In this document: positions 18,265 through 27,874 of the stretch, one piece after another | How the letters are laid out: each line of letters opens with the position of its first letter | Position numbering within the stretch: the first letter of the stretch is position 1 | Notes under the pieces: generated by a model | Database searches by the model: none | Seen by the model: only the letters and a program-made list of their open reading frames with translations | What the model was told of the DNA's origin: nothing | Translations under genes and position numbers: made by a program | Assembly (NCBI RefSeq): GCF_016653615.1 | Contig: NZ_CP067393.1 | Coordinates: 2,743,673-2,807,672 of the forward strand | Source: Entomomonas asaccharolytica | Lineage (GTDB): Bacteria; Pseudomonadota; Gammaproteobacteria; Pseudomonadales; Pseudomonadaceae | DNA: 64,000 bases | Direction: 5' to 3'

Positions 18265-19361
18265 GACTGCCAAATCACTGAAGGATTAATATCTGCTAAG
18301 GTACGACAACCTGTTAGCACCATTGCCGCCTCTAGCTCTGCCCGCAATATATTTATTAAATGTACAACACCTACTGCACCTGCTACTGCTAAGGCATAGA
18401 TATAGGGTCTACCCACTAATACTGCATTTGCTCCTAAGGCCAGCGCTTTTAAAATATCCGTACCGCGACGAATACCACCATCCATAAGGATGGGTACTCT
18501 ACCCGCCACATGTTCTGCTATTCTTGGAAGAAGTTCAATTGCAGCAGGCAACGTATCTAATACACGCCCACCATGATTAGAAATAATCAACCCATTAACA
18601 CCTAACTGAATAGCTTGTTCTGCATCCGCTACAGAGGTGACTCCTTTCAGTAATATGGGCAAAGAGGTGATTGATTGTAACCACTCTATATCTTGCCATG
18701 TAGGTACACTAGCAAGCTGACCAGAAAATAGGGGGCTTTCTAACAAATTAGCGGTGTTATTTACCACATGCATTCCCTCTAAATTTACTGAAGATACGCC
18801 TTGTGGTAATCGAAAATTAACTCGCTGCTCACGATTGCGTACCCCACTAATAGGTGCATCAACCGTCAATACTAAAGCCTTATAACCTGCTAACTCAGCA
18901 CGTTTTACTAATTCGGCAGTAAAAGTTCGATCAGCTTGGATATAAAGTTGAAACCATAAGGGTTTAGTGGCTTGTTCAGCTAACTCTTCTAATAAAGTAC
19001 TTGCCATTGTACTTACCACCATCCCAGCACCTATTGCAGAAGCTGCTTGCATGGTAGCCAATTCACCATCCTTATGAAATAACTTTTGCCATGCCACAGG
19101 TGCTAAAAGAATAGGAAATGGTAAGGTATTACCTAATAAAGTAAGTTTAGTGTTAGCCCCTTCAAAATTATTTAGCACCCTGCCTTGTAATTGGATGCGC
19201 TGAAATGCTTGCTTATTCCATTCAAGCGTAAGCTCATCACCACTACCCCCTACTAAATAACTCCATGCAATATGATCGATGACTTTAGCTGCACTTTTTT
19301 CATAATCTTCTACTGAGAATAACTGTGGCGGTATGATCGAATAAGGCATAAATGCTCCCAT
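18261..19361 (-). CDS. FMN-dependent alpha-hydroxy acid oxidase/dehydrogenase
   Basis: A 366-residue TIM-barrel flavoenzyme of the lactate/glycolate oxidase family, oxidising an L-2-hydroxy acid to the 2-oxo acid. FMN- and substrate-binding motifs are present: FQLYIQADR, LVLTVDAPISGVRNRE, the catalytic ISNHGGRVLDTLPA (His/Arg) and the phosphate-binding LMDGGIRRGTDILKALALGANAVLVGRPY. The substrate (lactate, glycolate or mandelate) cannot be read from the sequence; the lack of an N-terminal membrane segment argues for a soluble oxidase. Two starts are plausible, ATG 19361 (AGGAA upstream) or ATG 19349 (GGGAG upstream). It follows ppk by about 17 bases. Confidence 0.88.
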   Translation of the reverse strand: MGAFMPYSIIPPQLFSVEDYEKSAAKVIDHIAWSYLVGGSGDELTLEWNKQAFQRIQLQGRVLNNFEGANTKLTLLGNTLPFPILLAPVAWQKLFHKDGELATMQAASAIGAGMVVSTMASTLLEELAEQATKPLWFQLYIQADRTFTAELVKRAELAGYKALVLTVDAPISGVRNREQRVNFRLPQGVSSVNLEGMHVVNNTANLLESPLFSGQLASVPTWQDIEWLQSITSLPILLKGVTSVADAEQAIQLGVNGLIISNHGGRVLDTLPAAIELLPRIAEHVAGRVPILMDGGIRRGTDILKALALGANAVLVGRPYIYALAVAGAVGVVHLINILRAELEAAMVLTGCRTLADINPSVIWQS

Positions 19362-19378
19362 TATTTCCTATAAAGTAG

Positions 19379-21556
19379 CTAGCGACTATTACCTTGATTG
19401 GTTAACTGCTCAAATAAAATCTGTTGCGCTGATTTAGGTATTTGATTACCTGTTGGTATGGAGCGAATATAACTACCATCGCTCTGTAAAATCCAACTGT
19501 GGGTATTATCACTTAAATAAATATCTAACTCTTTCTTAACCCGAGTGGTTAACTTCTTGCCCTCGATGGGGAAACAGGTTTCTACCCGCATATCCAAATT
19601 GCGCTCCATCCAATCTGCACTGGATAAATAGATTTTCTCCTCACCACCATTATAAAAATAAAACACGCGGCTATGCTCAAGGAAACGACCAATAATTGAA
19701 CGCACCTGAATATTTTCAGAAACACCTACTATTCCTGGTCTTAAACAACACTTACCACGAATAATTAAGTCTATCTTCACCCCAGCCTGACTGGCTTTAT
19801 AAAGTGCTCGAATCATTTTAGTATCAGTTAGCCCATTGATTTTTAAAATAATACGAGCAGGCAACCCCTTACTTGCAGCAGCCGCTTCACGATTAATCAT
19901 TTCTAATAAGTTTTTCTTCAAGGTAAATGGCGAATAAAGTAATTTTTTCATCCGCTGTGTTTTACCCATACCGATTAGTTGACCAAATAATTTATGTAAA
20001 TCTTCACATAACGCCACATCAGCCGTTAATAAACTATAGTCTGTATATAACTTGGCATTACCTGCATGATAGTTACCCGTACCTAAATGAGCATAACGCC
20101 GTAACTCTTCTCCTTCACGACGTAAAATTAAACACATCTTCGCATGGGTTTTAAAGCCTACTACACCATAGGTTACAATAGCACCCGCTTCTTGTAGACG
20201 GGTAGCCAATTGTAAATTTGATTCCTCATCAAAACGGGCACGCAATTCAATAACAGCAGTCACTTCTTTACCATTACGAGCCGCTTCCACCAAACCATCT
20301 ACCACCTCAGAATTTGCTCCTGTACGGTATAAGGTTTGTTTAATGGCTAACACATTTGGGTCTTTTGCCGCTTGCCTTACAAAATCAACCACAGGTGTAA
20401 AAGATTCATAAGGATGCAGCAATAGCACATCTATCTTTGATAAGGTAGCAAACAAATTATCTTTCTTTTTCTGTAAAACTCTGGGAATAACAGGTGAAAA
20501 AGGTTTGGATTGCAAATCTGGATGGCCTGCTAAACCAGTAATACTAAACAGTCGCGTTAAGTTTACAGGACCATTAACTTTATATAGTTCCTCTTTAGAA
20601 AGGCTAAATTGTTCACTTAAATAATTAGATAAATGCTCAGGACAAGCATCCACTACTTCTAAGCGTACGGCATCACCATAACGACGGGAAAACAACTCAC
20701 CTTTTAATGCGCGGGCTAAATCTTCTACATCCTCAGCATCGACGGATAAATCAGCATTACGGGTTAATCTAAATTGATAACAGCCTTTTACCTGCATACC
20801 TGGGAATAAATCATCTGCATGGGCATGAATCAAAGAAGATAAAAACACAAAATTATCACCTGCTCCACCCACTGATTCAGGAATTCTAACAATTCTAGGC
20901 AGTGATCGAGGTGCAGGAATAATGGCTAACCCTGAACTACGACCAAACATATCCGTGCCTTCTAGCTCCACAATAAAGTTTAGGCTTTTGTTCACTAACA
21001 GCGGAAACGGGTGGGTAGGATCTAACCCAATCGGGCTAACAATGGGGGCAATCTCTTCTTTAAAAAACTTACGCGCCCACGCTTTAATTTTTGTATTCCA
21101 ATGACGCCGACGAATAAACCGAATATTCTGTTCTGCTAAAGCAGGCAGTAAAACCTCATTAAGAATGCGATACTGACGCTCTACTTGTTGATGCACAACC
21201 GTGTTTAGTTGTTTTAACACTTGCCGAGGCAATAACCCATCCGCACCAATTTGTTCACGAGAAAACTTGACCTGCTTTTTCAGACCCGCAACACGGATCT
21301 CAAAAAACTCATCTAAGTTACTGGAAAAAATTAATAAAAATTTTAAGCGTTCTAACAGTGGATACGTCTCATCCAACGATTGTTCTAGTACGCGTATATT
21401 AAACTCTAACAGTGAAAATTCGCGATTTAAATACAAACTATAATCGTCAAGATTAATGGATGTTCCTTCCTGATTAGCAGGCTCAATTACTCCATCAACA
21501 ATCTCAACAACTTTTGCTTCCACCATTTCTTGATTCTTTTTATCTTTGGTACTCAT
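19379..21556 (-). CDS. ppk: polyphosphate kinase 1
   Basis: A 725-residue PPK1 that polymerises the gamma-phosphate of ATP into polyphosphate. It begins with the DYSLYLNREFSLLEFNIRVLEQ domain, has KQTLYRTGANSEVV, the phosphorylated His in VGFKTHAKMCLI, and the second conserved His in FLEHSRVFYFY. I use ATG 21556, preceded by GGAAATAGTG, rather than the TTG at 21568. It is 26 bases downstream of hemB, the Pseudomonas pairing. The exopolyphosphatase gene ppx, usually next to ppk in Pseudomonas, is not nearby. Confidence 0.97.
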   Translation of the reverse strand: MSTKDKKNQEMVEAKVVEIVDGVIEPANQEGTSINLDDYSLYLNREFSLLEFNIRVLEQSLDETYPLLERLKFLLIFSSNLDEFFEIRVAGLKKQVKFSREQIGADGLLPRQVLKQLNTVVHQQVERQYRILNEVLLPALAEQNIRFIRRRHWNTKIKAWARKFFKEEIAPIVSPIGLDPTHPFPLLVNKSLNFIVELEGTDMFGRSSGLAIIPAPRSLPRIVRIPESVGGAGDNFVFLSSLIHAHADDLFPGMQVKGCYQFRLTRNADLSVDAEDVEDLARALKGELFSRRYGDAVRLEVVDACPEHLSNYLSEQFSLSKEELYKVNGPVNLTRLFSITGLAGHPDLQSKPFSPVIPRVLQKKKDNLFATLSKIDVLLLHPYESFTPVVDFVRQAAKDPNVLAIKQTLYRTGANSEVVDGLVEAARNGKEVTAVIELRARFDEESNLQLATRLQEAGAIVTYGVVGFKTHAKMCLILRREGEELRRYAHLGTGNYHAGNAKLYTDYSLLTADVALCEDLHKLFGQLIGMGKTQRMKKLLYSPFTLKKNLLEMINREAAAASKGLPARIILKINGLTDTKMIRALYKASQAGVKIDLIIRGKCCLRPGIVGVSENIQVRSIIGRFLEHSRVFYFYNGGEEKIYLSSADWMERNLDMRVETCFPIEGKKLTTRVKKELDIYLSDNTHSWILQSDGSYIRSIPTGNQIPKSAQQILFEQLTNQGNSR

Positions 21557-21582
21557 CACTATTTCCAACCTTTTCAGAAATA

Positions 21583-22602
<1,020 letters not shown>

Positions 22603-22827
22603 CTAATCAGTGAAATTTCTTCGATTATACGCTTAATTTAGCAAATTAATGCATAATCCTCTTATTATTCTACTTCAATCTGTTGTATTCTGTAGGGAAT
22701 TAAATATTTTTAAATACTTTATGAACAATAGGTTAGATTTTGTCACGATTTATCTTACAATACCATAGGACTTTTTTGTTTATACTGGTAAGTTATAACC
22801 TATTATTATTCACAATAAGATCATCAT

Positions 22828-23379
22828 ATGATGGAACAACTGCTTAACGATTATGGCTATGTAGCCTTATTTATAGGAACGTTTTTAGAAGGTGAAACCA
22901 TTCTCGTGTTAGCTGGTATTGCGGCAGCTCACGAATTTTTAGACTTAAAAACAGTTATTATTGTAGCTTTTATAGGCAGTTATTGTGGCGATCAACTTTG
23001 GTATTTTTTAGGTAGATACTATGGTATTGCCCTTTTACAAAAAAGACCAAAATGGCAAAAGTCTGCTGATAAAGCACTAATCTATTTTAGAAAGAACCCT
23101 GATTTATGGGTACTTACTTTCCGTTTTATGTACGGGCTACGTACGATTATGCCTGTTGCCATTGGTATCTCTGGTTACTCCCCAAAACGCTATATAATTC
23201 TTAATGGCATAGGCGCTATTATATGGGCGATTGTATTAGGTAGTACCTCTTACTATTTTGGCACCATTGTATTGAGTTATTTAAAAGACTATGAGCTTAT
23301 ATTCTTAGGCGGTATTGTTGTGCTTGCTCTTTTCTTATGGATCAGACGATTTATAAAAAATAGAAAATCCCCTCAATAA
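22828..23379 (+). CDS. DedA-family membrane protein
   Basis: A 183-residue inner-membrane protein of the DedA/VTT family. These proteins are needed for envelope homeostasis, and some are lipid flippases for undecaprenyl phosphate or phosphatidylethanolamine. Family motifs are present: FLEGETILVLAG near residue 20, GDQLWYFLGRYYG near 55, and the amphipathic RFMYGLRTIMPVAIGISGY near 95. A C-terminal hydrophobic segment is followed by basic RRFIKNRK. The translation start is ATG-ATG. Which DedA subtype is uncertain. The 3' flank is occupied by a copy of the dispersed palindromic repeat. Confidence 0.88.
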   Translation: MMEQLLNDYGYVALFIGTFLEGETILVLAGIAAAHEFLDLKTVIIVAFIGSYCGDQLWYFLGRYYGIALLQKRPKWQKSADKALIYFRKNPDLWVLTFRFMYGLRTIMPVAIGISGYSPKRYIILNGIGAIIWAIVLGSTSYYFGTIVLSYLKDYELIFLGGIVVLALFLWIRRFIKNRKSPQ

Positions 23380-23385
23380 TACTCT

Positions 23386-23474
23386 AGCTATTGTTATACA
23401 ATTTTCGACAAGGCAAATAGCTATAGACAGTAAAATTGCTATTCAACGATGTATAAAAATGTACAACAATAGCT
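23386..23474 (+). repeat. dispersed palindromic repeat, copy A
   Basis: An 89-base imperfect palindrome between convergent dedA and pirin genes. The left end AGCTATTGTTATACAATTTT is mirrored by the right end, whose reverse complement reads AGCTATTGTTGTACATTTTT. The inner part contains GACAAGGC and GACAGTA, shared with copies B (27607-27712) and C (55547-55646). This copy lacks about 11 bases of the central region present in B and C. Transcribed, it would form one long hairpin. Confidence 0.75.
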
Positions 23475-23476
23475 CT

Positions 23477-23496
23477 ATAACGCATCCTTGCGTTAT
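23477..23496. terminator. hairpin at the end of the pirin gene
   Basis: ATAACGCA (23477-23484) and TGCGTTAT (23489-23496) make a perfect 8-bp stem with a TCCT loop, 6 bases past the pirin stop. No U-run follows on the minus strand, so termination strength is doubtful. It may act together with the adjoining palindromic repeat. Confidence 0.4.
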
Positions 23497-23502
23497 CAAG
23501 TG

Positions 23503-24213
23503 TTACATAGGTACTTCGATCAACAGAATTCGAGTATCTGTCTTTGCAGGTGTAATTTTTACAGCAGTTTCCCCTGTAATTCCTAATGCATCCTGATCTA
23601 GCAGTTTACTATCTCCAACCATTGCTTCACCTTGAATAATAAATACATAAACACCATTGTTTCTATCATGCAGCTTATATTCAATAGGCGCTAACTGATT
23701 AAAATGCCCTAGCGAAAACCATGCTTGTTGGTGAATCCATGCGCCTTCATCATTTGGATTTGGCGACACAATTTGTTGGAACTCATTTAAACGCTTCTCA
23801 TCAAATTTAATTTGTTGATAACGTGGCGTTACATTGTTTTGATTTGGGATAATCCAAATCTGTAAGAAATGCACTAATTCTTCATGGCTTGCATTATATT
23901 CACTATGCAAAATACCTGTGCCTGCACTAATTACCTGTATTTCACCTGACTGAATAACAGAAGTATTACCCATGCTATCCTTATGCTCCAATGCTCCAGA
24001 TAATGGAATGGAGATAATTTCCATATTATTATGAGAATGCGTAGCAAATCCTTCACCAGGTAACACTCTATCTTCATTAATCACCCGTAAAGCACCAAAA
24101 TTTATCTTTTCAGGATTAAAATAATTAGCAAAACTAAAACTATGATAAGAGTCTAGCCAACCATGTTGAGCATGACCACGTTCATTTGCTTTATGTAATA
24201 TAGTATTTAACAT
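23503..24213 (-). CDS. pirin family protein
   Basis: A 236-residue bicupin of the pirin (YhhW-like) family. The N-terminal cupin carries the metal-ligand pattern in GFATHSHNNMEIISIPLSGALEHKDSMG (two His, a Glu-containing segment, a third His). Some members oxidise quercetin and others act as redox-sensitive regulators; the role here is unknown. I choose ATG 24213, which has a near-perfect GGAGG Shine-Dalgarno five bases upstream. An earlier in-frame start at 24276 would add 21 residues that the family lacks. Confidence 0.9.
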   Translation of the reverse strand: MLNTILHKANERGHAQHGWLDSYHSFSFANYFNPEKINFGALRVINEDRVLPGEGFATHSHNNMEIISIPLSGALEHKDSMGNTSVIQSGEIQVISAGTGILHSEYNASHEELVHFLQIWIIPNQNNVTPRYQQIKFDEKRLNEFQQIVSPNPNDEGAWIHQQAWFSLGHFNQLAPIEYKLHDRNNGVYVFIIQGEAMVGDSKLLDQDALGITGETAVKITPAKTDTRILLIEVPM

Positions 24214-24334
24214 ATCAACCTCCAAAGTTTCATTAATGACAATAATAATACTTTTTTTATTTAAAACAATTATCAAAAATGGAACAATGTATTGTAATTA
24301 ATTAACTAATTAAATAATCCCTGTTGTTATCTTT

Positions 24335-24343
24335 TGTTATAAT
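24335..24343 (+). promoter_or_regulatory. extended -10 promoter of elbB
   Basis: TGTTATAAT is a perfect extended -10 element (TGnTATAAT), 41 bases before the elbB ATG. No good -35 lies at the usual spacing, as is common for extended -10 promoters. Found by eye. Confidence 0.5.
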
Positions 24344-24384
24344 AATCACTCAGCCGACCATACCTTCATTTAAAAGGAGCTACT

Positions 24385-25050
24385 ATGCCAACTAAAAAAA
24401 TAGCTGTAATCCTTGCAGGCTGCGGGGTTTTTGATGGCAGTGAAATTCATGAGTCTACCCTAACGTTACTTTATTTAAGTGAGCAAGGTGCAGAAGTACA
24501 ATGTTTTGCTCCCAATATTAATCAAGCCCATGTTGTTAATCATGTCACTCAACAAGAAGCGGCTGAAACCCGTAATGTGCTAGTGGAGTCCGCTCGTATC
24601 GCGCGTGGTAATATAAAAAATATCACTGAACTTAATGTAGATGATTTTGGTGCGCTTATAATTCCTGGTGGTTTTGGGGCTGCTAAAAATCTTTCAGACT
24701 TTGCTTTTAAAGGGGCTGACTGCACAGTTAATGCTGATGTATTAGCTGCCACCCAAGCTTTTGCTAAAGCTGAAAAACCAATCGGGCTAATCTGTATAGC
24801 TCCTCATTTAGCCCCTAAAATATACGGTAGAGGTATTATTTGCACGATTGGTAAAGATACTAATACAGCAGCTGAAATAGAAAAAATGGGGGCGATTCAT
24901 CAAGATTGTACAGTGGATAATATTGTAGAAGATAAAGCACATAAACTGGTTACAACACCTGCTTATATGCTAGGGAGATCTATTGGTGATATTGCGCCTG
25001 GTATCAGAAAATTGGTGCTACGCGTTTTACAACTTACTGATTTTCAATAA
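24385..25050 (+). CDS. elbB: glyoxalase ElbB (DJ-1/PfpI-like)
   Basis: A 221-residue class I glutamine amidotransferase-like protein. It begins KIAVILAGCGVFDGSEIHES, has IIPGGFGAAKNLSDFAFKG in the middle, and the nucleophile Cys in IGLICIAPHLAPK. Length and sequence fit ElbB, once linked to isoprenoid synthesis and later shown to have weak glyoxalase activity; its physiological role is unsettled. AAGGAG precedes the ATG by 6 bases, and an extended -10 promoter lies upstream. It is followed by a strong terminator, so it is monocistronic. Confidence 0.92.
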   Translation: MPTKKIAVILAGCGVFDGSEIHESTLTLLYLSEQGAEVQCFAPNINQAHVVNHVTQQEAAETRNVLVESARIARGNIKNITELNVDDFGALIIPGGFGAAKNLSDFAFKGADCTVNADVLAATQAFAKAEKPIGLICIAPHLAPKIYGRGIICTIGKDTNTAAEIEKMGAIHQDCTVDNIVEDKAHKLVTTPAYMLGRSIGDIAPGIRKLVLRVLQLTDFQ

Positions 25051-25065
25051 TTAAATTATTATTTT

Positions 25066-25091
25066 AAGCCTCCTTTCTTAGGAGGCTTTTT
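25066..25091 (+). terminator. rho-independent terminator after elbB
   Basis: AAGCCTCC (25066-25073) pairs with GGAGGCTT (25081-25088) around TTTCTTA, ending in five Ts (25087-25091). It starts 16 bases after the elbB stop. Confidence 0.85.
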
Positions 25092-25133
25092 ACTTTGTAC
25101 TGTTTCTATCCATTCATTAGCTGAGACACTATC

Positions 25134-26438
25134 ATGCTAGAAAAGCTATTTAAATTAAAGGCTAACAATACCACTATTAGAACTGAAATAATTGCTGGTT
25201 TTACGACTTTTCTAGCGATGGCCTACATCCTGTTTATTAACCCCAATATCTTAAGCGATGTCAATGGCGCGGCAATGGATCATTCCGCTGTATTTGTAGC
25301 TACCTGTTTGGCGGCTGTTATTGGTTCTCTTACCATGGGTTTAATAGCCAATTACCCATTGGCTTTAGCACCAGGTATGGGGCTTAATGTTTTCTTTTCC
25401 TACACAGTGGTTCACACCATGGGCTACAGTTGGCAAGTCGCCTTAGGAGCGGTATTTATTTCTGCTACATTATTTTTTATTTTATCCTTATTCAAAATTC
25501 GTGAATGGATTATTAATAGTATCCCACTGGCGCTACGTTCTGCTATTGCTGCTGGTATTGGCTTATTTCTCGCTATTATTGGTTTACAAAAAGCAGGCAT
25601 CATTATGGGTAACCCTGCTACATTGGTAACCATTGGCGACCTTACCCAACCTGAGCCATTGTTGGCGATTTTAGGCTTTTTTATTCTTATTGCCTTAGAA
25701 GCTCGCAAAGTACCAGGATCAGTCATTATTAGTATATTAATGATTACTGTTATCAGTATTGTGCTAGGTATTACGCCTTTTAAAGGTATTGTTTCTGCCC
25801 CACCTTCTATTGCACCTACTTTTTTGCAACTTGATATAGCTGGTGCATTTCAAGTAGGGATGATTGCGGTTATTTTTTCGTTCTTATTTGTTGATCTATT
25901 CGATAACTCAGGCACATTAATCGGTGTGGCTAAAAAAGCAGGGCTTATGCGTGCTGATGGTTATTTGCCAAGAATGGGACGGGTATTAATTGCCGATAGT
26001 ACTGCTGCCATGTCTGGTTCATTACTGGGTACCTCTACCACCACTAGCTTTGTAGAATCTACAGCAGGTGTCGCCGCAGGTGGTCGTACGGGTCTTACCG
26101 CTTGCGTGGCAGCACTATTCTTTTTACTAGCGCTATTTGTTTCACCACTAGCAGAAAGTGTTCCGTTATTTGCTACTGCACCTGCATTACTTTTCGTAGC
26201 CATTCTTATGGCCTCAGGACTGGCAGAAATTGACTGGCATGATCTTACCACCTCAGCACCCGTGTTAATCACTGCCATTGCTATGCCTTTTACCTATTCT
26301 ATTGCCAATGGTATTGCTTTTGGCTTTATCAGTTGGACAGCTATTAAATTACTAACGGGGCGCACCAAAGAAGTTAATTCAGCGTTAATCATATTGTCTA
26401 TTTTATTTATTTTAAAATTTGCTTTCTTACACGAATAA
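25134..26438 (+). CDS. NCS2/AzgA-type purine permease
   Basis: A 434-residue transporter of the AzgA-like branch of the NCS2 family, importing adenine, guanine or hypoxanthine by proton symport. It has about 12-14 hydrophobic segments. Family motifs include TEIIAGFTTFLAMAYILFINP at the N terminus, ALAPGMGLNVFFSYTV near residue 85, FVDLFDNSGTLIGVA near 250, and LGTSTTTSFVESTAGVAAGGRTGLTA near 300, which belongs to the substrate site. The exact purine cannot be told. No purine riboswitch is seen upstream. trmA begins 3 bases after its stop. Confidence 0.92.
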   Translation: MLEKLFKLKANNTTIRTEIIAGFTTFLAMAYILFINPNILSDVNGAAMDHSAVFVATCLAAVIGSLTMGLIANYPLALAPGMGLNVFFSYTVVHTMGYSWQVALGAVFISATLFFILSLFKIREWIINSIPLALRSAIAAGIGLFLAIIGLQKAGIIMGNPATLVTIGDLTQPEPLLAILGFFILIALEARKVPGSVIISILMITVISIVLGITPFKGIVSAPPSIAPTFLQLDIAGAFQVGMIAVIFSFLFVDLFDNSGTLIGVAKKAGLMRADGYLPRMGRVLIADSTAAMSGSLLGTSTTTSFVESTAGVAAGGRTGLTACVAALFFLLALFVSPLAESVPLFATAPALLFVAILMASGLAEIDWHDLTTSAPVLITAIAMPFTYSIANGIAFGFISWTAIKLLTGRTKEVNSALIILSILFILKFAFLHE

Positions 26439-26441
26439 CTT

Positions 26442-27530
26442 ATGAATACACTACTATCCAATCCTACTGAGTACGATATTCAATTAACAGAGAAGCAGCG
26501 CTATCTTACCGAGTTACTCGCTGCTTTTAATGCACCTCCACTAGAAGTATTTGAGTCTCCTACTGAACACTACCGCATGCGTACAGAATTTAGGCTATGG
26601 CGAGAAGGTGAACAACTTGATTACGCCATGTTTAAACAAGGCGATAAACACACCCCTATTTTATTAGATCGTTTCCCTATTGCTAGTCAACAAATCAATG
26701 ATTTAATGCCCCACTTAAAAGCTGCTTGGCAAGCCAGTAAAACCTTATCCAATCGACTTTTCCAAATTGAATTTTTAACTACTGTTAAAGGTGATGCTGT
26801 GGTAACTCTTTGTTACCATCGCCCTTTAGACGAGCAATGGCAAACAGAAGCCGAGCAGCTTGCTAAACAACTTAATATCAATATTATTGGCCGCTCTCGT
26901 AAACAGCGGTTAGTGATTGGCAAAGATTATGCTATAGAAGAATTTACCGTTGCAGGCAGAACCTTTACTTATCAACAACCCGAAGGGGCATTTAGCCAGC
27001 CCAATGGTATTGTCTGTAATAAAATGCTTAATTGGGCTTATGAGGTATTAGGTACTAGGAATGATGATTTACTCGAGCTTTACTGTGGTAATGGTAATTT
27101 TACCCTACCCTTAGCAACACGAGTACGTAAAGTACTGGCCACAGAAATTAGTAAAACGTCAGTCAAAGCGGCTTTACAAAATATTACTGATAATCACATA
27201 GATAATATTAGTTTAGTCAGACTATCTGCTGAAGAACTAACCCAAGCACTAAATCAAGTGCGCCCTTTTAATCGTTTGGCACATATCGATTTAGCCAGTT
27301 ATCAATTTGCTACCGTTTTTGTTGATCCACCTCGCGCAGGTATGGATAAAGATACTTGCGAACTGGTTCGCCAATTCCCAAGGATTATATATATCTCCTG
27401 TAACCCAGAGACTTTATTAGAAAATATCAAGCAATTAGCAAACACTCATCAAATCAGTCGTTGTGCATTATTTGATCAATTTCCGTACACTCATCATATG
27501 GAAGCAGGCGTTTTATTAGAAAGAAAATAA
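26442..27530 (+). CDS. trmA: tRNA (uracil-54-C5)-methyltransferase
   Basis: A 362-residue SAM-dependent enzyme that makes ribothymidine at position 54 of the T-loop in tRNA. Motifs: SAM-binding [16 protein letters not shown] (near residue 210), [10 protein letters not shown], the nucleophilic Cys in YISCNPETL (near 325) and the C-terminal general base Glu354 in [11 protein letters not shown]. Length is that of E. coli TrmA, without the TRAM domain or Fe-S cluster cysteines of RlmD. Co-transcribed with the purine permease, 3-base gap. A palindromic repeat lies downstream. Confidence 0.96.
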   Translation: MNTLLSNPTEYDIQLTEKQRYLTELLAAFNAPPLEVFESPTEHYRMRTEFRLWREGEQLDYAMFKQGDKHTPILLDRFPIASQQINDLMPHLKAAWQASKTLSNRLFQIEFLTTVKGDAVVTLCYHRPLDEQWQTEAEQLAKQLNINIIGRSRKQRLVIGKDYAIEEFTVAGRTFTYQQPEGAFSQPNGIVCNKMLNWAYEVLGTRNDDLLELYCGNGNFTLPLATRVRKVLATEISKTSVKAALQNITDNHIDNISLVRLSAEELTQALNQVRPFNRLAHIDLASYQFATVFVDPPRAGMDKDTCELVRQFPRIIYISCNPETLLENIKQLANTHQISRCALFDQFPYTHHMEAGVLLERK

Positions 27531-27606
27531 CACTTTGTTGCTATTTATTGAAAAATAAATCTGTGTTTTTGCTAAAAATACAGTATAATTCGCCTCCGCT
27601 ATAAAC

Positions 27607-27712
27607 TATAGCTGTTACTATACAATTTTAGACGAGGCGAATGGCTGAAGGCAGTACAACTAGTACGACAAAGCCATTTAACGACGTATAAAAATATAGA
27701 GTAATAGCTATA
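27607..27712 (+). repeat. dispersed palindromic repeat, copy B
   Basis: A 106-base imperfect palindrome. The outer arms are TATAGCTGTTACTATA and the reverse complement of the right end, TATAGCTATTACTCTA. Inner arms are TTTTAGACGAGGCGAATGGCT and, mirrored, TTTTATACGTCGTTAAATGGCT. The centre is GTACAACTAGTAC. It is nearly identical in its middle 40 bases to the reverse complement of copy C. It lies between trmA and deaD. Confidence 0.8.
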
Positions 27713-27777
27713 ATAGCGTATTTAACTGATATTATGGAATTATACTTCCATAGTCTTACGATTTTTATCTAGTTTTT

Positions 27778-27853
27778 CGCAGATCCCAACCATTACACTG
27801 CTCGGGTTAGTAGTAAACAAGGCATAAGCAGCTTAAGTTTTTGGGTACTTGCG
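27778..27853 (+). promoter_or_regulatory. structured 5' leader of deaD
   Basis: CGCA and CCCAA at 27778-27789 can pair with TTGGG and TGCG at 27841-27853, closing a domain that contains an inner CTGCT (27798-27802)/AGCAG (27827-27831) stem. The ribosome binding site GAGG (27864-27867) lies just beyond the domain and the ATG is at 27875. Cold-shock helicase mRNAs often have long regulatory leaders, so autoregulation or cold control is plausible. The fold was worked out by eye only. Confidence 0.4.
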
Positions 27854-27874
27854 ATTGCACATTGAGGCATTTCC

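Larger units (their letters stand above)
27531..27874. other. 344-bp intergenic region holding a repeat copy and the deaD leader
   Basis: No gene is seen. From left to right it contains an isolated TATAAT (27584-27589) without a good -35, palindromic repeat copy B (27607-27712), an inverted repeat ATGGAA/TTCCAT (27734-27751), and a structured segment (27778-27853) immediately before deaD. If the TATAAT is the deaD promoter, the leader would be about 280 bases and would include the repeat. Confidence 0.5.

Noticed and set aside
25092-25133. Purine riboswitch upstream of the NCS2 permease
   Set aside because: Only 42 bases separate the elbB terminator from the ATG, too short for an aptamer, and no such pattern is present.
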